From Phlebiopsis flavidoalba (lineage: Eukaryota > Basidiomycota > Agaricomycetes > Polyporales > Phanerochaetaceae), in the NCBI GenBank assembly GCA_035772785.1, contig JAOCPU010000014.1:62001-126000 (forward strand): DNA of 64,000 nt. Reading direction: 5' to 3'. This document shows, piece by piece, positions 12,938 through 26,300 of the stretch. The stretch's first letter is position 1. Every line of letters starts with the position of its first letter. Position numbers and translations under genes: made by a program. Under the pieces are notes generated by a model, which did no database searches, had not been told where the DNA came from, and saw nothing but the letters and a program-made list of their open reading frames with translations.

Positions 12938-13693
12938 TCAATGACAACAGTGAATGATTCGCCACATCCGCATGCATCTTTAATGTTCGGGTTCTTGAAA
13001 GCGAATTTAGCGCGCTGCACAGAAATATTAGTAAGCGTACATGGGCAATGTGTAAGACGACGCACCTTAGAGCATCCTCTTGCCAGTCCATCTCGCTGCC
13101 AATGATAGAAAATAAACGCCTTGCTGTCTATGAGAACCTTGACACCGTCCTGCTCGACTACCTCATCGAACCTCCCCGGCTTGTCGACATACTCGAGATG
13201 GTACGACAAACCCGCACAGCCCTTGGTGCGGACGCCTATTCGCAAATGTTGAGGCGTTGGAGCTTTCATCAAGGCCTTGAGTCTCTCTACGGCACCAGGT
13301 GTCTGAAGATATGTTGTGAGTGACGCATGTGAAAGCGGGAGTCCAGCCATATCGACTCACCAAATGGTTATTGCCGCCTTGGTGGCTCGAATCTTGGGTC
13401 TTGGCCTCTCCGCCTTCGGCGCCGGTGGTGGGCGTGCGGCAACCTGCGGAGATGAAGCATCCGCAGACAGGTCCTTTGCTGAGGGTGCTTTCGTGGGTAT
13501 AACGACAGGATTGGTCTCGCCCAGGAGTGGCTTGGAGGGACCAGGTGCGGGGGGTGCGCTCGAGGGAACTCGCCGAGTATGCAGACATCATGGCATGTCG
13601 ATGTATGGGATAGAGAAATGTGTGTGAAGACATCTGCGAGGCAAGCCGACGAGCTGCATGGTGAGCTCTGGGGAGGAGCGTGAGGGAGGCCAT
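12938..13693 (-). CDS. ISA1: A-type iron-sulfur cluster assembly protein, mitochondrial (IscA/Isa1 family)
   Basis: Mitochondrial carrier that helps deliver Fe-S clusters to lipoate synthase and aconitase-type proteins. The ATG at 13693 opens an Arg/Ser/Thr-rich N-terminus (MASLTLLPRAHHAARRLAS), a plausible transit peptide, followed by a Pro/Ala-rich linker. The A-type core reads TPGAVERLKALMK, LRIGVRTKGCAGLSYHLEYVD and GVKVLIDSKA, then IIGSEMDWQEDAL in the next frame, then KFAFKNPNIKDACGCGESFTV. All three cluster-ligand cysteines are present (GCAG and CGCG). Two clean introns are visible: 13303-13360 (58 nt) and 13015-13065 (51 nt, with CTTACTAAT as likely branch site). One extra base at 13108-13117 breaks the frame inside the core. 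One more slip is needed in the N-terminal part and one to reach the expected stop at 12938-12940. Confidence 0.93.
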
Positions 13694-13878
13694 GGCGGTC
13701 GTTGCGAGAGAGTGCGGTCGGGACGTCGGCGGCGAATTGATGTCACTTCCAAATTGGTAGGGTCATACTTTTACCGAGACCCTCGCACGAGTATTATGTC
13801 AGCGCGCTTGGCAAAGTCCTGGCCAGTCAGCGTCGGCGAGTTTCCACTGGTGGTCGCCACCGCCATAACTTTAGTTTT

Positions 13879-13995
13879 TGACATTAATCCTGAAGGTTGG
13901 GATTGTTTTGTGACATGATGCCCAAAGGTTGAGACTTTTTTATGACATTACCTAAACCTGAAGGCTGGGTCCCTGGTGGGATTTCATGACATTAT
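13879..13995 (+). repeat. Degenerate minisatellite, about 3 units of 32-44 bp
   Basis: Units starting TGACATT or TGACATG begin at 13879, 13911, 13943 and 13987 (the last partial). The first three carry a version of a CTGAAGGTTGGGA-like core. The array lies about 190 bp upstream of the ISA1-like start codon, in its promoter region. No function is assigned. Confidence 0.75.
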
Positions 13996-15199
13996 ATAGA
14001 CAGACTTGTTATTGAGCATGAATGCTCTTCATTTAGCTCCGATGATTAGGTATTGATAATATAGACAATGTCGACAGGCTGTCTTGAGGACATTTCTTCC
14101 ATGATTCGCCACAACGATATACAGCAAGACAGCTGTCATGAGTCTAAAAGTCGTTTTGGAAACATTCATGCGATGATCTAAAATGATCATGTCTAAATCA
14201 CGATTAACAGAGGATTTTATTCGCTCCGTTCTTTAGCAATGATCACGATCCAATTGTATATATACAGATGTAGTAAAGCATACTCCAAGCTTTATTACCA
14301 AGTCATCGCACGCGTTAACCTAGGTGTGCGCATCCAAACCTCTCGATACACTTCATTTTTACGATATCCCCCCACCCAATCGACGACGCTCGAAGGCATT
14401 CGATGGACCCAGAAGCTGCCTCGCCGCCACAGTCCCGCCGACCAAATCTCGGTGAAAAGACAGGCCCATTGTACCTCTAAAGAACGCGGCGGAAGGACTG
14501 GCTCACCTACGGACATTTTTTCCCGCGCCCATAACATGCGAAATCTGCACTTCATTTTCCTCTGCCGTAAGTTTACGACAGACCGCGCCGGTCATCCGAG
14601 TCAACGGACTTTGTTAAAACCTGACCTCGCGGGCGGGCAGTCCTGGACCCTTTGTTACTTCTGTTCACCACGCGGTCCCTCGTACTCCGTCCCCACAAAT
14701 GCTGCTTGGGTGAGGATAACCTAGTATAGAGCATTTGTACTACGATTCTGATTTGAGAACTATGGAACAGATGTGTGTCGATGCGGAGATTTTGTTACGA
14801 ACTTGATATATGTCATGTAGTGGAGGTGGTACCCAGGACCATGAGAGTGGAAAGTACAATGCCTACTGCTATATGTGACGATGAACGAGCTAAGACTTGA
14901 GGAATTGAAACAGGTTATAGCAAAACAAGGCATATGGGTGGGATCGCGGGGCGAATGGGCCACTCCGAAATATTGAGTACACGTAAGATATGATGACGAC
15001 GAGACAGGTAAGAGGCTATTCCATAGTCCATTAGAGAGAGCAAGTTGCATATGACAATGGATGAGATCGAAAGCGAGATGTCGAGGCGGAGGAAAAACGA
15101 AGGGGGCGGTGGTGAGAAGGGGGGGCGATACGACGGAAGCCGAAACCCCTCGAAATGAGAATGAGGGCCGAGTCCAGCGCCAGCGTCCGGCCCTATCGC
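13996..15199. other. Intergenic region, no recognised gene
   Basis: Lies downstream of the phosphatase gene and upstream of the ISA1-like promoter. A Trp-rich open frame at 14295-14555 on the - strand and an overlapping frame at 14239-14724 on the + strand have no family motif. The - strand frame would need a very short (32-nt) intron to extend, so I do not call either a gene. The left part (13996-14250) is AT-rich. Confidence 0.45.
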
Positions 15200-18100
15200 T
15201 CAGCCGCCGGACGGAGGAGACGACAGAACCGATCGAGTAGTTGAGCTTCAAGCCATCCTCCACTTCAGGTGGCCTCATGCTCTTCTTCACACTCGGCCTC
15301 TTCAGGGGGGGCAGGCGAGCCACGCCACTCAGATCAGTCTGCACGAGTTTCTGTCGGGCTCGCTTGTCGCTTGGACCGTGGGGAGGGAAGGGCCGTGGTC
15401 GGTGACGGCTGGAGGACATGAGAGTCGGCCATATGAACGTTCCGCAATCGAAACGGCACGAAAGAAGTAGGGTGGGTGCAAGGCAGGCATGTGTTCCTTA
15501 GCCTTGTCAAAGTCCAAACCAAGCGATGCGCGTCGGAGTTGGCGGTCCTGGGCCGTAACGGCTCGCTGTATCTGAGATTCAGGCAAGTCCGCAGACGACT
15601 CCCGCGTACTCTCCTGCGTGCTACTAGTTCCTCTTTCAGATGCTAGCAGGTCCTCTTCTTCCTTCTTCCTCTCCTCATCGAACCACCATCAAGGCGCCCT
15701 CGATGATTGCACGATGGACGAAGACATACTGTCGCAGACTCTGGCACAGCGACATCCGTTGCTCGCGCATATCCTCACAACAACACGCTGGATGGGCTCA
15801 GCGTACGTTGATAGCGCAGGCGGCGATGCGTCGTTGTGGAGGGGTCGCGGCGACGTATAGTCGAAGGCCATCGTTCTCGGCGTCGGCAGCATCTTGTCCT
15901 GCATCCTGACTCTCAGGACTCTCCGTGTTTGACCGTTCGACCTTCGAGTGGTGTTGATGATCCTGCTGAATACCGGTACGCCAGTTGTCGAGGCGTGAAG
16001 GCCCTGTACCGCTCTTGACCTTGGCGTCAGACGATGGCTCCCGGGCGTTAACAACGGGCGGCTCCTCTCACCTCCTTGGTCGGGCCTGAAACGGCGTTCG
16101 TCGGAACCGTTCGACCCGTACCGTTCATGGTCTTCGAGCCTAAGGAACTCAGACGACTTAACGAAGCTGTTCAAGCTGCTGGTGCTGTGTTTTGTCTTGC
16201 TGGAGGGGCAATCGAGCCTGACATCCGGGAAATCGATGTGGACGGCACCGATGTGGACGTTTGCCAACGACTACCGGACACGAGGCTCCCTCGGCTGCCG
16301 GTCTCGGACATGCCGCCGAAAGGGAGACGCAAATAAGAGGAGAGGGGGAGAGGACGGAGGTTTGTGGTGAGGACTCGCTGACGAAATCCCGGCACTGGAT
16401 TTGGGCCTCCGCGTTCGACTGCTTGAGGTGAGCTCGGTCCTGCCGCACTTGATTGATGAGCTCAGTGGAAGGTCGAATGACACCCGACGGCCGTGAAGAC
16501 GATGAATGATCCACCGGGAAATCAACATCCATAGAGTCTTGCGACTCGCTAGCCGGAGACACCAAGGTAGGTCGCGTCTGTCGACGCCGCTTGAGACAGA
16601 AACAGAGTGGCGGTCGTCGAGCGTGGGGGAGGGCGAGGAGACCCATTGGCACTGGAACGATCATCCCACCTCCATTGCTTCGTCGCTCTCACCCGGACTC
16701 GGACTACTGCTCATGCTCGGCCATCGTCGCAGAGGATGTGGGACTTCTCTCGTACCCATGGCCAGCTTGATCCTCATTTGCTCTTCTCTCCGCTTCCGCA
16801 TCTCTCTCCGGACGCCGTCGAGGACAGCATCAACGGCGATGAAACCGCCTGTCGCGGCCTACGCCCGCGGAGCAGTGCAAAAGAACTGGCTGGGTTCTCG
16901 AGAGCATGTCGCGCGACTCACAAAGTGGTAGGGTCGAGACCCGATCTGTCCACCAGCTCCCTACTATCCGACTCCGAGTCAGAGCTTGACGACGATTTGG
17001 CCTCATCTGAACGGAGCAAGTATCTGGCGCCTCTTGAGTGGCCCTTCGCCCCATCTCTTGGTCCCCTTCAACCTACTCCGTTCAACGACGTCGTCGACTT
17101 CTTGCATCAAGTCGAGTAGTCCTCGAGGGTCCTTGGGAACGTCAAGGTCCGGCCAATCGAGATACTGGAGTTGCGTAACGATGCGCGCGGGTGCTTTGGG
17201 GTAGCCGGAATGAGTGAGCTTGAACACTCGCCGAATCGTCTGCTCCTCCGGATCCTCGTGGGTCTGAGAACGCGCCTGGGAATGTTGAAGAATCCCGACG
17301 ACATCTCGCTCTCGCGACGGGCCGATTCTCGCGCTCGGTAGTGTCGTTTGTCGAGATGAGTTTCAGGTGCAGCGGTCCGTATTGGCCTTCCGTCCAGTAG
17401 TTGCCACACTTGACCAGCGCGAGGACTCGACCTCCCGCGTGAGCATAACGATAACGTGCACGTTTCTGCTGGCCACACATAGTCTACAAAGGTGTCATCC
17501 AGCCGGGAAAACGGAGGTTGTCAGAGGATCTCACGTCAGGTTAGCCGGGACCACTTACGTCCAGAAATCGGTTGAAGGTCGCCGGCAAAAGTCCCTGGGT
17601 GGGCGATGTATCGCTTCGTCGTTCCAAGCGGTTGCACGTAACTCGCGTTCATGTAATCATCGTCTTCGGGACGCGATCGGTGAAAGACAGCACGCGAGCA
17701 TGCTCGAAAGGCCAGATATTGCGATAACTGTTTGATGAATGAGCGTCGTCGCATGTCAAAACCTAGGCCTAATTACTCACCGGTTTTTTTGCTCGCCCTT
17801 CTCGACGCCGGCGGTGATGCTGAACGGAAACGCTTTCTCACGGTCCTTGATACTTCGTGCCGTTCAAGGTCCCCTCGTCTTCGCTCAAACTTCCAGTCAA
17901 CACCCGCGCCCCCCCCACGTTGGACTCCGGCTTCGTCGTCACGTTCGTGACGTTCGGCTGAGCCGAAGGAGAGAGAGGCGAGGCGCACCAGGAAGAGCTT
18001 AGGCGTGGGACTCGCACAAACCGCCGCTTGGAACGCCTTGGGAGTTCAACTTGAATCCGTCAACAGTGGCTGACTTGCTCATGGCTTGCGACATCTGGGC

Positions 18101-19453
18101 GACGCGAGAAGGGGCCCCCTGGGATACTACTGTACTACTCTCCATGCTGTGATGCTCCATCACACCCCGATGAGCCTCCGCTGCTCGCCAAGCTCGATCT
18201 TGTAAAACTGCATTGCCAAGTTCTTTGCAAGCTCTTCGCCTTCGGAGGAAGAAAGTTGAGTCGAGGGGAAGGGGGAGCTAGCAGTGGCACTGAGAGCTGA
18301 GGACAGTCTTGGTTGTGCAGCTTGGTGTCGAGACGGCGTCGTCGATGATGGTGAGTACCAGCGGAGTTCATCTTCGCTTTCGCTGACGTCGCTAGCACCT
18401 GGGGCGATCCGAGCGGCGGAAAGGATAGTAGGTTTGCCAGGTGCTTGTTCCTCCCGTTCGCTGCTGTCCGCACTCGTATCCTCCTCATTGACCTTCCCAG
18501 TCTTCCTTGCAATGTCTCGGAGCCACTCGAACGGCAGATCATCTATTCTTCGGCGGACTCTCCTCGACAACTTCAGCGGGATGCCCTCGCCAGACCCTCG
18601 GCCTCCTCCAAGTTCAAGATTTTGGCGAATGTATCGAAGAACGGGTTGAAGGGCACCTGGGAAAAACGTTACGCGTTAGTCAGGACGTACGGGAGTTAAG
18701 AACCAAGACCTACGCTTTGCTGTGCCACGCCTATCCAGGGAAGCTCTTGTAGTGGGGCCTCTCACGTGGTAGCATTCCATACGCGGCGCCTGCACCTTGC
18801 GTTGGGGAGACTACTCGTGGTATCGATTGCTGCCTTCTGGTCCTGTGACCCGGACGAGGAGGAAAGGACGTTGCAGCGTTTGACCTTCTGGAATAGTACT
18901 CGTCGAGGCAGTGGACGACGTGCGTCCAAGCGCAAGGCGGCAAGCGTAAAGCCAACGAGGGCTGGGCGTTGGAGAATGATGGCTTCGCCAGTCGTGGACG
19001 AACTCGAAGCGTTCAGCGCGCCAAGCGAAGGGGAGGCTGAATGGGTCCCACATTCGTCGGCATGTAGGCGTTGCAGGGACGATATTCGCATGGACACCTG
19101 GAAACGGAGGGGAAAGGAGGTTTCGAGTATGAGTGCCATGCATAGATGTTGGGATCGGAGGACGAAGGCTCACCAGGTCGGTATGGCCCGCTGAGATGTC
19201 GTCGTGGACGACGTAAAAGACTGACATGGCCAAATTCTTGGTGCGAAGAAGGGCCGGCGGCGGGAAGTTGGCTATCGTCGCGGGAGCGGAATTAGCTTTT
19301 GGACATACCCGGGGTGGGTTCGAGTGTAAGGGACGGCGGCGGGCGCGGCTGCCCCCGGAGCCGACCTGGAGTGGGGATAGGTCTCGCACCTCCTCATCCT
19401 CGTCTTGCAACGGTGCGTCTGATCGACTACTAAATCATACTGCTCTCTCTTCG

Positions 19454-19484
<31 letters not shown>

Positions 19485-20434
19485 CTGTTTGTTCCATATC
19501 GCTTTGAAACAGCCCTTTGACCCAGGCGAGCTCGCCGGGGCGAAAACCCATTCATTACGCAGCTTTTTGAGGAAACCCGAGAATATTGCCGCCCTCTGTG
19601 AGACTGGGTTGTATCGGCATCGTAGATGAGTATGCGGCTGGCGCTGTGCCATGTCGAGAAGCGGGCTGTGTAGCAGGTGAGAGAGCATTTGAGCGAGGCG
19701 ATCAAGAGGGAAGAGAGGTCGCTTGAGCAGCGTCGAGGGCACGCTGATGCTAAGGGCTGGTGGGAGAACGGGCGATGGCAAAAAAAGCATTATGAGGGCG
19801 GATGTCGAGAATGAGGAGCGCGGGCTCCGCCAAGACAGGCGGGAGAGCGTTGGGCAGCAAAGCGTGAAGGGTGCTGGGTCGGGAGCCGAGGGGCCCTGAG
19901 GCGACGCGGCGGCGGCCGACGGCCCTGTTGGCCTATTTGCCGTGGGTAGAGGACGGAAAAGCAGTGGGTCGTAGACGAGCTGGCTTGTGATAGCGTGGTT
20001 TGGTAGATGGGCGGGCGGCGGCTGTCTGTGCGGTCGACGCTGTCGCGTGACGGCAAGCGCGGCTTGAGGGGTGTGGTGCGCGGAGGGCTAGAAGTGGTGC
20101 TTTGTCGGCGGGCATGGTGAGGGAGGGAGGAAGAGATGTAGAGGCGGGGGTTTTGTCTTGCTCCAGCGATGGCAGCGGTGGGACATGCCATGCTGAATTC
20201 GGGGAAAGTGGAATGAGCGACGTGCCCGCGCGAGAGTAGCGTGCGTTGATGGCCTCTGCGAACGCATCGACACCTTCGCTCGTCGTGTTATCGAAGGATC
20301 TGTTCGCCCGCGACAGGCCCGACGCTGGCGGCGCGCGCACGGCAGCGGGCACTGCGAAAAAAATCCATCGGAGGTTAGAGAAAGAAATTCATGAATTTCT
20401 GTCGTCTCTGGATACCCCGGCGCTTAGCGGCCAT
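15200..20434 (-). CDS. Rhodanese-domain plus protein-tyrosine phosphatase fusion protein (Pyp1-like)
   Basis: A non-receptor tyrosine phosphatase with an N-terminal rhodanese-like (MAPK-binding type) domain, as in fission-yeast Pyp1; such enzymes dampen stress MAP kinases. I infer a first exon at ATG 20434 (MAAKRRG), then an intron ending at the TTTTTTTCGCAG acceptor before VPAAVRAPP. The rhodanese part reads LLILDIRPHNAF, LSISVPSTLLKRPLFPLDRL, ASRILIYDADT and an AIWNKQ end, spanning about 19.85-19.45 kb. The phosphatase part reads PFEWLRDIARKTGK (18.5 kb), LAMQFYKIELGEQRRL (18.2 kb), DDYMNASYVQPLGTTKRYIA (17.6 kb), NYWTEGQYGPLHLKLIS (17.4 kb), LQYLDWPDLDVP with the Trp-Pro-Asp loop (17.15 kb) and VLLHCSAGVGR, the Cys-x5-Arg active site (16860-16883). 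A Ser/Pro-rich tail follows. Frames break many times. A 26-nt A-run interrupts the gene at 19459. The C-terminus is uncertain within 14.8-15.2 kb. Confidence 0.85.
19459..19484 (+). repeat. Homopolymer A26 inside the phosphatase gene
   Basis: Twenty-six consecutive A (T on the coding strand) lie just after the rhodanese end motif AIWNKQ and just before REQYDLVVDQT. In translation it gives a Phe run. Splice sites that would remove it are not evident. Confidence 0.95.
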
Positions 20435-23398
20435 GAAGGAGCCCAGATCGTTCGCAGGGCATGACGTCATGATCGAGGTTATCGTCCACTTGTGGACTGT
20501 TCAGTCATATCAGGAACACATTATCTGGCGTGACACAAGATATTTCACCGGAAACTTATTCTCTTGAATCTCAACCCGCGACGAGGAGCGCACTGGCACG
20601 ATGTTCAAGACCACGCAACAATCACTGGAAAACAAATTCAGTGCTCTCAGTGATCGTTTCTGGTTTTGTACTGGCTCTCCGAGATTCTGTTCATCACATC
20701 TGGTTTTGAAGATTACACACCCACCCTTCGCAAACGGCTGGCTGCGTAGTAGCTGGGCCAGCTCTCATAGTAGCATCATTCTCAAAGCCGTGGTATCGCT
20801 ACTGCTGTCAAACATAATCTCGCTCACCTATCGTTGCGCGGCATTCCGGTCTACACAGAAGACTTACTTTAGCAATGACGTTCGGAGGACGTCTACACAG
20901 CGAAAGGGCCAAGCCGCCGACGTACTTCCACCCCCAACGGAGAGACCGTTTCAGTACGCACATCCTCCGAGGTTGTAGCAATACTACGGGGAGGGCGGTG
21001 TCGCGGAAATGGACGACAACACAGCTGGACGGAGACCGCGCGCACTTACGCTCATGCTGACCTTTAGCGCAAAATTAGCCCCGTCATGTCAAGTAATATC
21101 CATCACGTGCGTCCCGTCGCACCTTTCTCACATGATTTCCTCCTGCTATAGGGTCGTGGTATTAGATGTGGGGGCCCGCTGAATGGCCTGGTGAACTTAA
21201 GTCGACGCCCACGCCCCGCAGTGCGACGCTGGCAGCCTGGGTCTGGACTTTGTACGCGTGTCACACTTCTTTCTGTCCCTGGCAGCTGGGAACGGCAGAC
21301 TGATTGGTATATCATTCCCGGATCAGTACCATGCGAGCTCTGTCTTTATTGCGGGCCGTCAAGCTTTCAAGACATGGGAGGGTTTTCAATTTGACCGCCC
21401 GTTGAACTTTACCGCATCTCCCGTCGGGAGTGTCTGTACATTTTTCGGGTTTGAGTTGCGAGCATAGGCCCCTCCAAAAACAAATGACGTCGGAAAAAAA
21501 TATATGTATGGGCACGACCACACCACCTTGGATCGGGACGATTCGCTACCCACTAGAAGCATCAGAACGCATGCAACGAGGCTCTTAAGGTAGGGAGTTA
21601 CATGTGCTTTCGCAATAACAGTGCAATTCACTCACAAGCGTTTGTTCGTGAACAGCCCTCGAATACCGGTACTAGAATTGACAACGCTCTAACCCTGTAT
21701 TAATGAGGCTCAGGTTTTAACATTAGCACAAATAGTAAAATTATGGCAACAGTCTTGTTATCTCGTTTACTGCAGTGGGCGCGATGACCACATTCAACAA
21801 AGGACGCGGTTATCGCACCAGAAAGCTGGCTGTATCACAACACTACTGAGTTAATATAATCACCCTCCTGTGAAAAGGCTGTAATGGTAGCTTCAAGAAA
21901 CGCATCCCGCTGATGACCGAAACAATTAACTGGCTGACCACTCACAAACATGTCTAATCATTTCACTGTTAGACCTTTGTTGTGTTCAGTGACCAGGCAT
22001 ACATCCGATGACATCTGAGGACGTTGCGGTTCACTCCAATGAGAGGGGCAGCACAATCGGGATCACGCTGACAAGAGATTCCCACAATAATGTATGCCGA
22101 CGTCTCTTCGACAGGTCAAGGACAACATCCGAATACTCCACGTACCGCGGAACGACATACCGATTTTGAAAAGCTCCAATCGGAGAGTACAAAGTTCCAC
22201 CGAATTTTGCGTCACTGCGACCGTAGGATTTGATTGTGAGATACCTCGAATCCTAAACGATCTAGTACAAAAACCCCTGGGGGCTCGACAACGAGAAATG
22301 GGGAACATGCGACAAGGCCGAATCACGATGAGTCAAGGGCAGAGGTCTACGAGGTCACTTCAATTATTACCGCGACAAAACTCACTGATACTAATGGACT
22401 ATGACACTCTCTCTAAGCTCTCCGTAGGACCCAATGATAGCCGTAAATTATCGCCAGCGACCGCGAAAGCCCACCTTCAATATGAATGGTCAGAGAGTAA
22501 TAGACCGACACGTCCGCGCATTCCCTAATTGACCAGAGCGCCGAACCTTTTATTAATCTCTATTCCCCCACAATCCTCGACACAAGACGAAGGGGCTTAC
22601 ACACGGCCGTAAAGATTGCTATGATAATTGGGTTGGCAATCGCAGAGATGAACAAAAACAGAGTAGTTATAAAAGACGGAACCCCAAACGGTGTCACAAA
22701 TAATATTTCGCCACAGCCGAGCAATTCTAGAGAAAGAACAACACTATCAAAAAAATTCGGATGTTCCAACATGTGTCAGGCTTAAACCCAATACAAGATA
22801 AATGTTGCCGGTCTTTCACTGAGTGATCGCACAGTTCCATTGTCATAACAGTTTACTCCCGTTGTGGTACAGTTGTCGTACGTACTGGCCAGGGCAAAAG
22901 TCAAATCCGATAGATTTTGTAATCCCAAATGTATATTGCCTAAAACCAGCCAGAATTTACGTAACACGTCTCCTTACCCAAACATCAGACAAGGATAGTC
23001 TCTATGCCTATGTCGGTGACTATTACTATCGCTACGAAAAAGCACATTTTCGAAAGATGTGCAGCAGATACGAATGTTTAGAGTTTGTTGTTAAGTACGA
23101 GGAGTGGGCGACTCTTTGGGGCCTAGATCGAAACGTGTCTTCGCGGAGGAAGCGGCCAGTCGAATGAGCATCAAATGTGGGAATATCTCTCAACACGCTT
23201 ACAATGGGATAGCGAACGCCGGTCACAGCTCACATTGAAACGTTGGCACTTCAATACTTTTGCGGGTCCAAAAGCCTTACACGGGATTCGGACTTACCTC
23301 TGTACTGCGGCTAGATTTCAGTGGTCCTACAGAGGACACGTACAGTTCATTCACTACACGGCGACAGCTTGTGAAAGGCTATTTTCCGCTACTTCGAC
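20435..23398. other. Intergenic region, no recognised gene
   Basis: Divergent upstream region between the phosphatase gene (-) and ARP5 (+). Open frames are short (the longest is 144 codons at 22094-22528, +) and carry no motif I recognise. Two in-frame hydrophobic stretches on the - strand at 22560-22772 and 22782-22967 are separated by two stop codons. A hidden frameshifted gene is possible. Confidence 0.45.
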
Positions 23399-26300
23399 AT
23401 GGGCACCCCGAGACCCCTGGAACTCATCAGGATCCACAAAACCAACCAGTCCCCAACGGTTCGTGAAGTTCAATCTTATGACTCTTTCCCCGGACAGAGT
23501 ACGCCTCTCGTTATTGAGCACAATGGCTCACACACGACATTCGCTTTGGTTTCGCCACCACGGCTAAACCCTGCGCCAGTGCTGGCCGACGTTGTCGCCA
23601 AATTCAAGGAGAGGAAGTTCAGAATAAGCCCACTGCTGCCCCTACGGTGGACGCGGGTATCGACGTAGAGTAAGTGGTGCACGAACAGCACAGGCCAGGA
23701 GGCCAGATGGGAAAGGGACCGTGCAAGCGTAACATTTTACCGCACTGGTGAGTCGCGAACTTTCTCCGTCCGCTCTAAGCTAACGCACAATACTTTGTGC
23801 ACGCGGTGTTTCTGCTCTGTCTTCACCCGACGGGACGTGTTAACCAAGACAACACGACCATGTCAGGATATGGATGGGGCCATAATATGAGTAACGAGCA
23901 TCCAGTCCCTCATTGTGATCTGCTCCATGTTATTGTGGACGGTAAAGAACATCAAAATACTAGTGATCGTTCGACGACATAGGGAGAATCGCCTTTTGGA
24001 CTATATTATGCTTTCATTCATCTCGGAATTGATATGTCCCCAACCATCGAACACCCAGTGTTGATGACGGAAAGGCTGCCTCCTCACAATGCTGCGAGTT
24101 CACGCTCACGTGAGTACCTTCACTTCTATGACGATATATTATCTACTTATGATATGGCCTGTAGCGTCACCTCGGAGCTACTCTTCGAGTTGTACTCTAG
24201 TCCCCTCGCTAACCTATTGCGTTCGACTCCGTCATGTCTTATTCTAAACTTTCTACATAATAACCTCCCAAATACCTCGAGTGCCATTTTGCCTGCAGAT
24301 GGTACTAGCGGGGTCTTCCTTCAACCGTCCGGGGCATCGACTTCTGTCATTTCCCATCTTACATTGGGAAGGGTTTGATGAGCCACGCGAAACGGTTAGT
24401 GGGATTTTTCGTACTACTCCACAATCTCATATCATTTAACAAACCATCTCGCAGGAGTACCCTGGGGGGCTACACGATCAAGCTAAATGACTATCTACTG
24501 AAAGCTGATTCAACTCAAAGCACCCGACGTTTCCCACTTCCGGTTATGCCCCAGCAGACAAACGATAGGTCACAATGCAATCTATGACGATGACTTCCCC
24601 TCATGTGTCTATCATAGTGGATATTCCAAAATCATTGCGAGTTCTCCAGCGACTATTTCTGTACTTTTTACGTACACTCAAGGATCCCTTGCAAATGCGA
24701 GCCCCATGAGAAAGTGATTCAGTTCCCGTTTCGCAGCACACACCGACGGAAGAGAAGACGGAAGAAGAACTCGCAAAGATCGCTGAAAGAAGACGATAAC
24801 CCCGATGAACAGTAGAATAGAAAGGTTGCAGGAGTTGGCTGTCGTGCGAAAGCGCGAGGAGGAGAAGGTACGTTTTACAGGCTTGATCTCTGTATCGGAC
24901 CTCGCAGGTTTACGACTATTTCAGCTGCTGCTAAAGAAGGAATCCGATCTACAATATTTGACAAATTTGAAAGAACGGAAGGCAGTAAGAAGAAAGCAAA
25001 AGGGCGAATGGACGGTTTTAGTCCGTCGTTTTTGACAATGTTTGGTTATTTTCGTAAGACAACTTTCCCTATAGTCCCTTGTTTTGCGAGAGGAATGGCT
25101 TTGAGAACGATGCCGCGTTGGATGGCACGATTCAAGAAGCTAGAGACAGATATCTGAGAAAGCGAGGAAAAAAGACACAGATGGAGACGAGATGCAGGTC
25201 AGCTCCTGCACCTCCCAATTAATATATCCGCTAAAAATTATCACGTAGGAGGACGTTCCGACATATCCCCCCTGCTTAACGTTCCTGACGAAGAGGTTAT
25301 TTCTATATCATCACATTAGTGAACGTTACTGACGCCATCATACAGCTAGACGAAGACGGTGTCTGTAAGGAGAAGAAGAAGCAGCGCCTCATGAAAGCCG
25401 GTTTACGACGCCCGTGAAACGTGCACGAAAAGAGAAGCGAGCGCTGAGCACGAGAGGCGAACGGGTAGCTGTATGGGAACGCCGCTGTTCGTGAGGGACG
25501 GAAGAGCACGCGGAGCGTTGACCTCGAAGGCTGCGGCAGGCAAATTGCCGCATGGTGTAGGCACGAAGGACTCATGAATAAGATCAGAAGGAAAGCGTTC
25601 CTAGCGGTCGGCGGAAGGGCGGCGCTCTTTAGTGACCGACGAGTAGGTGCGCAGCCGCAGCCAAGCAGGAGGATCGAAAAATATTGTCGAACTTGGAACA
25701 GCGGACGACAAGAGCGCCGAAGAAGAGGAAGAGAAAGGCCGGGGGGCGGGTAAGTGATTGCGCTTTTGTCAGACCCCGGGATTGGCGTTGATAAATGCTT
25801 AACAGAGAGATCTGTTTGCGAGTTGATGATGCGGAACCTGGCAAACTTATACCGCAAAATTGTACGTATTATATGATCTCACGTGGGGACTTACGCCTCT
25901 TGAACCGACTCCTACAGAACAACGCAGCGGGAGTCGCTCGGCAGTGAGGAAGAAGAAGCGAAATCGTGAATCCTCCAAAACTGTCGAAGCAAATACCCTT
26001 GCGCACGACCCCGAACTTTCACCATGGAACATACATCATGCATTCCTCTAACGTCACAACGCTCTGCATCAGGTCGGCGTTCCGTGACCACAATACGAAG
26101 AAGGAGACTTTGAAGGTGAGTTTTCATCCGTGTTTGGCTTATGTACAATCATATTGAGATATTTTCCAGGCAAATCGCGAACGAATTCACTTGAATGTGG
26201 AGCAGTTGGCGGGTCTGCGAAGCTTGGTTCTCGCCAAGCATGGCAGGCGTCGACTCGGGCGAGGACTGGGCGAGGTGCCTGCAGAACATCCTCGCCAGGT

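Noticed and set aside
14295..14555. Trp-rich open frame on the - strand with possible splice sites
   Set aside because: The intron needed to extend it would be only 32 nt. No family resemblance.
22560..22967. Two in-frame hydrophobic stretches on the - strand resembling membrane helices
   Set aside because: Separated by two stop codons, AT-rich and without motifs. Hydrophobic frames arise by chance from such DNA.
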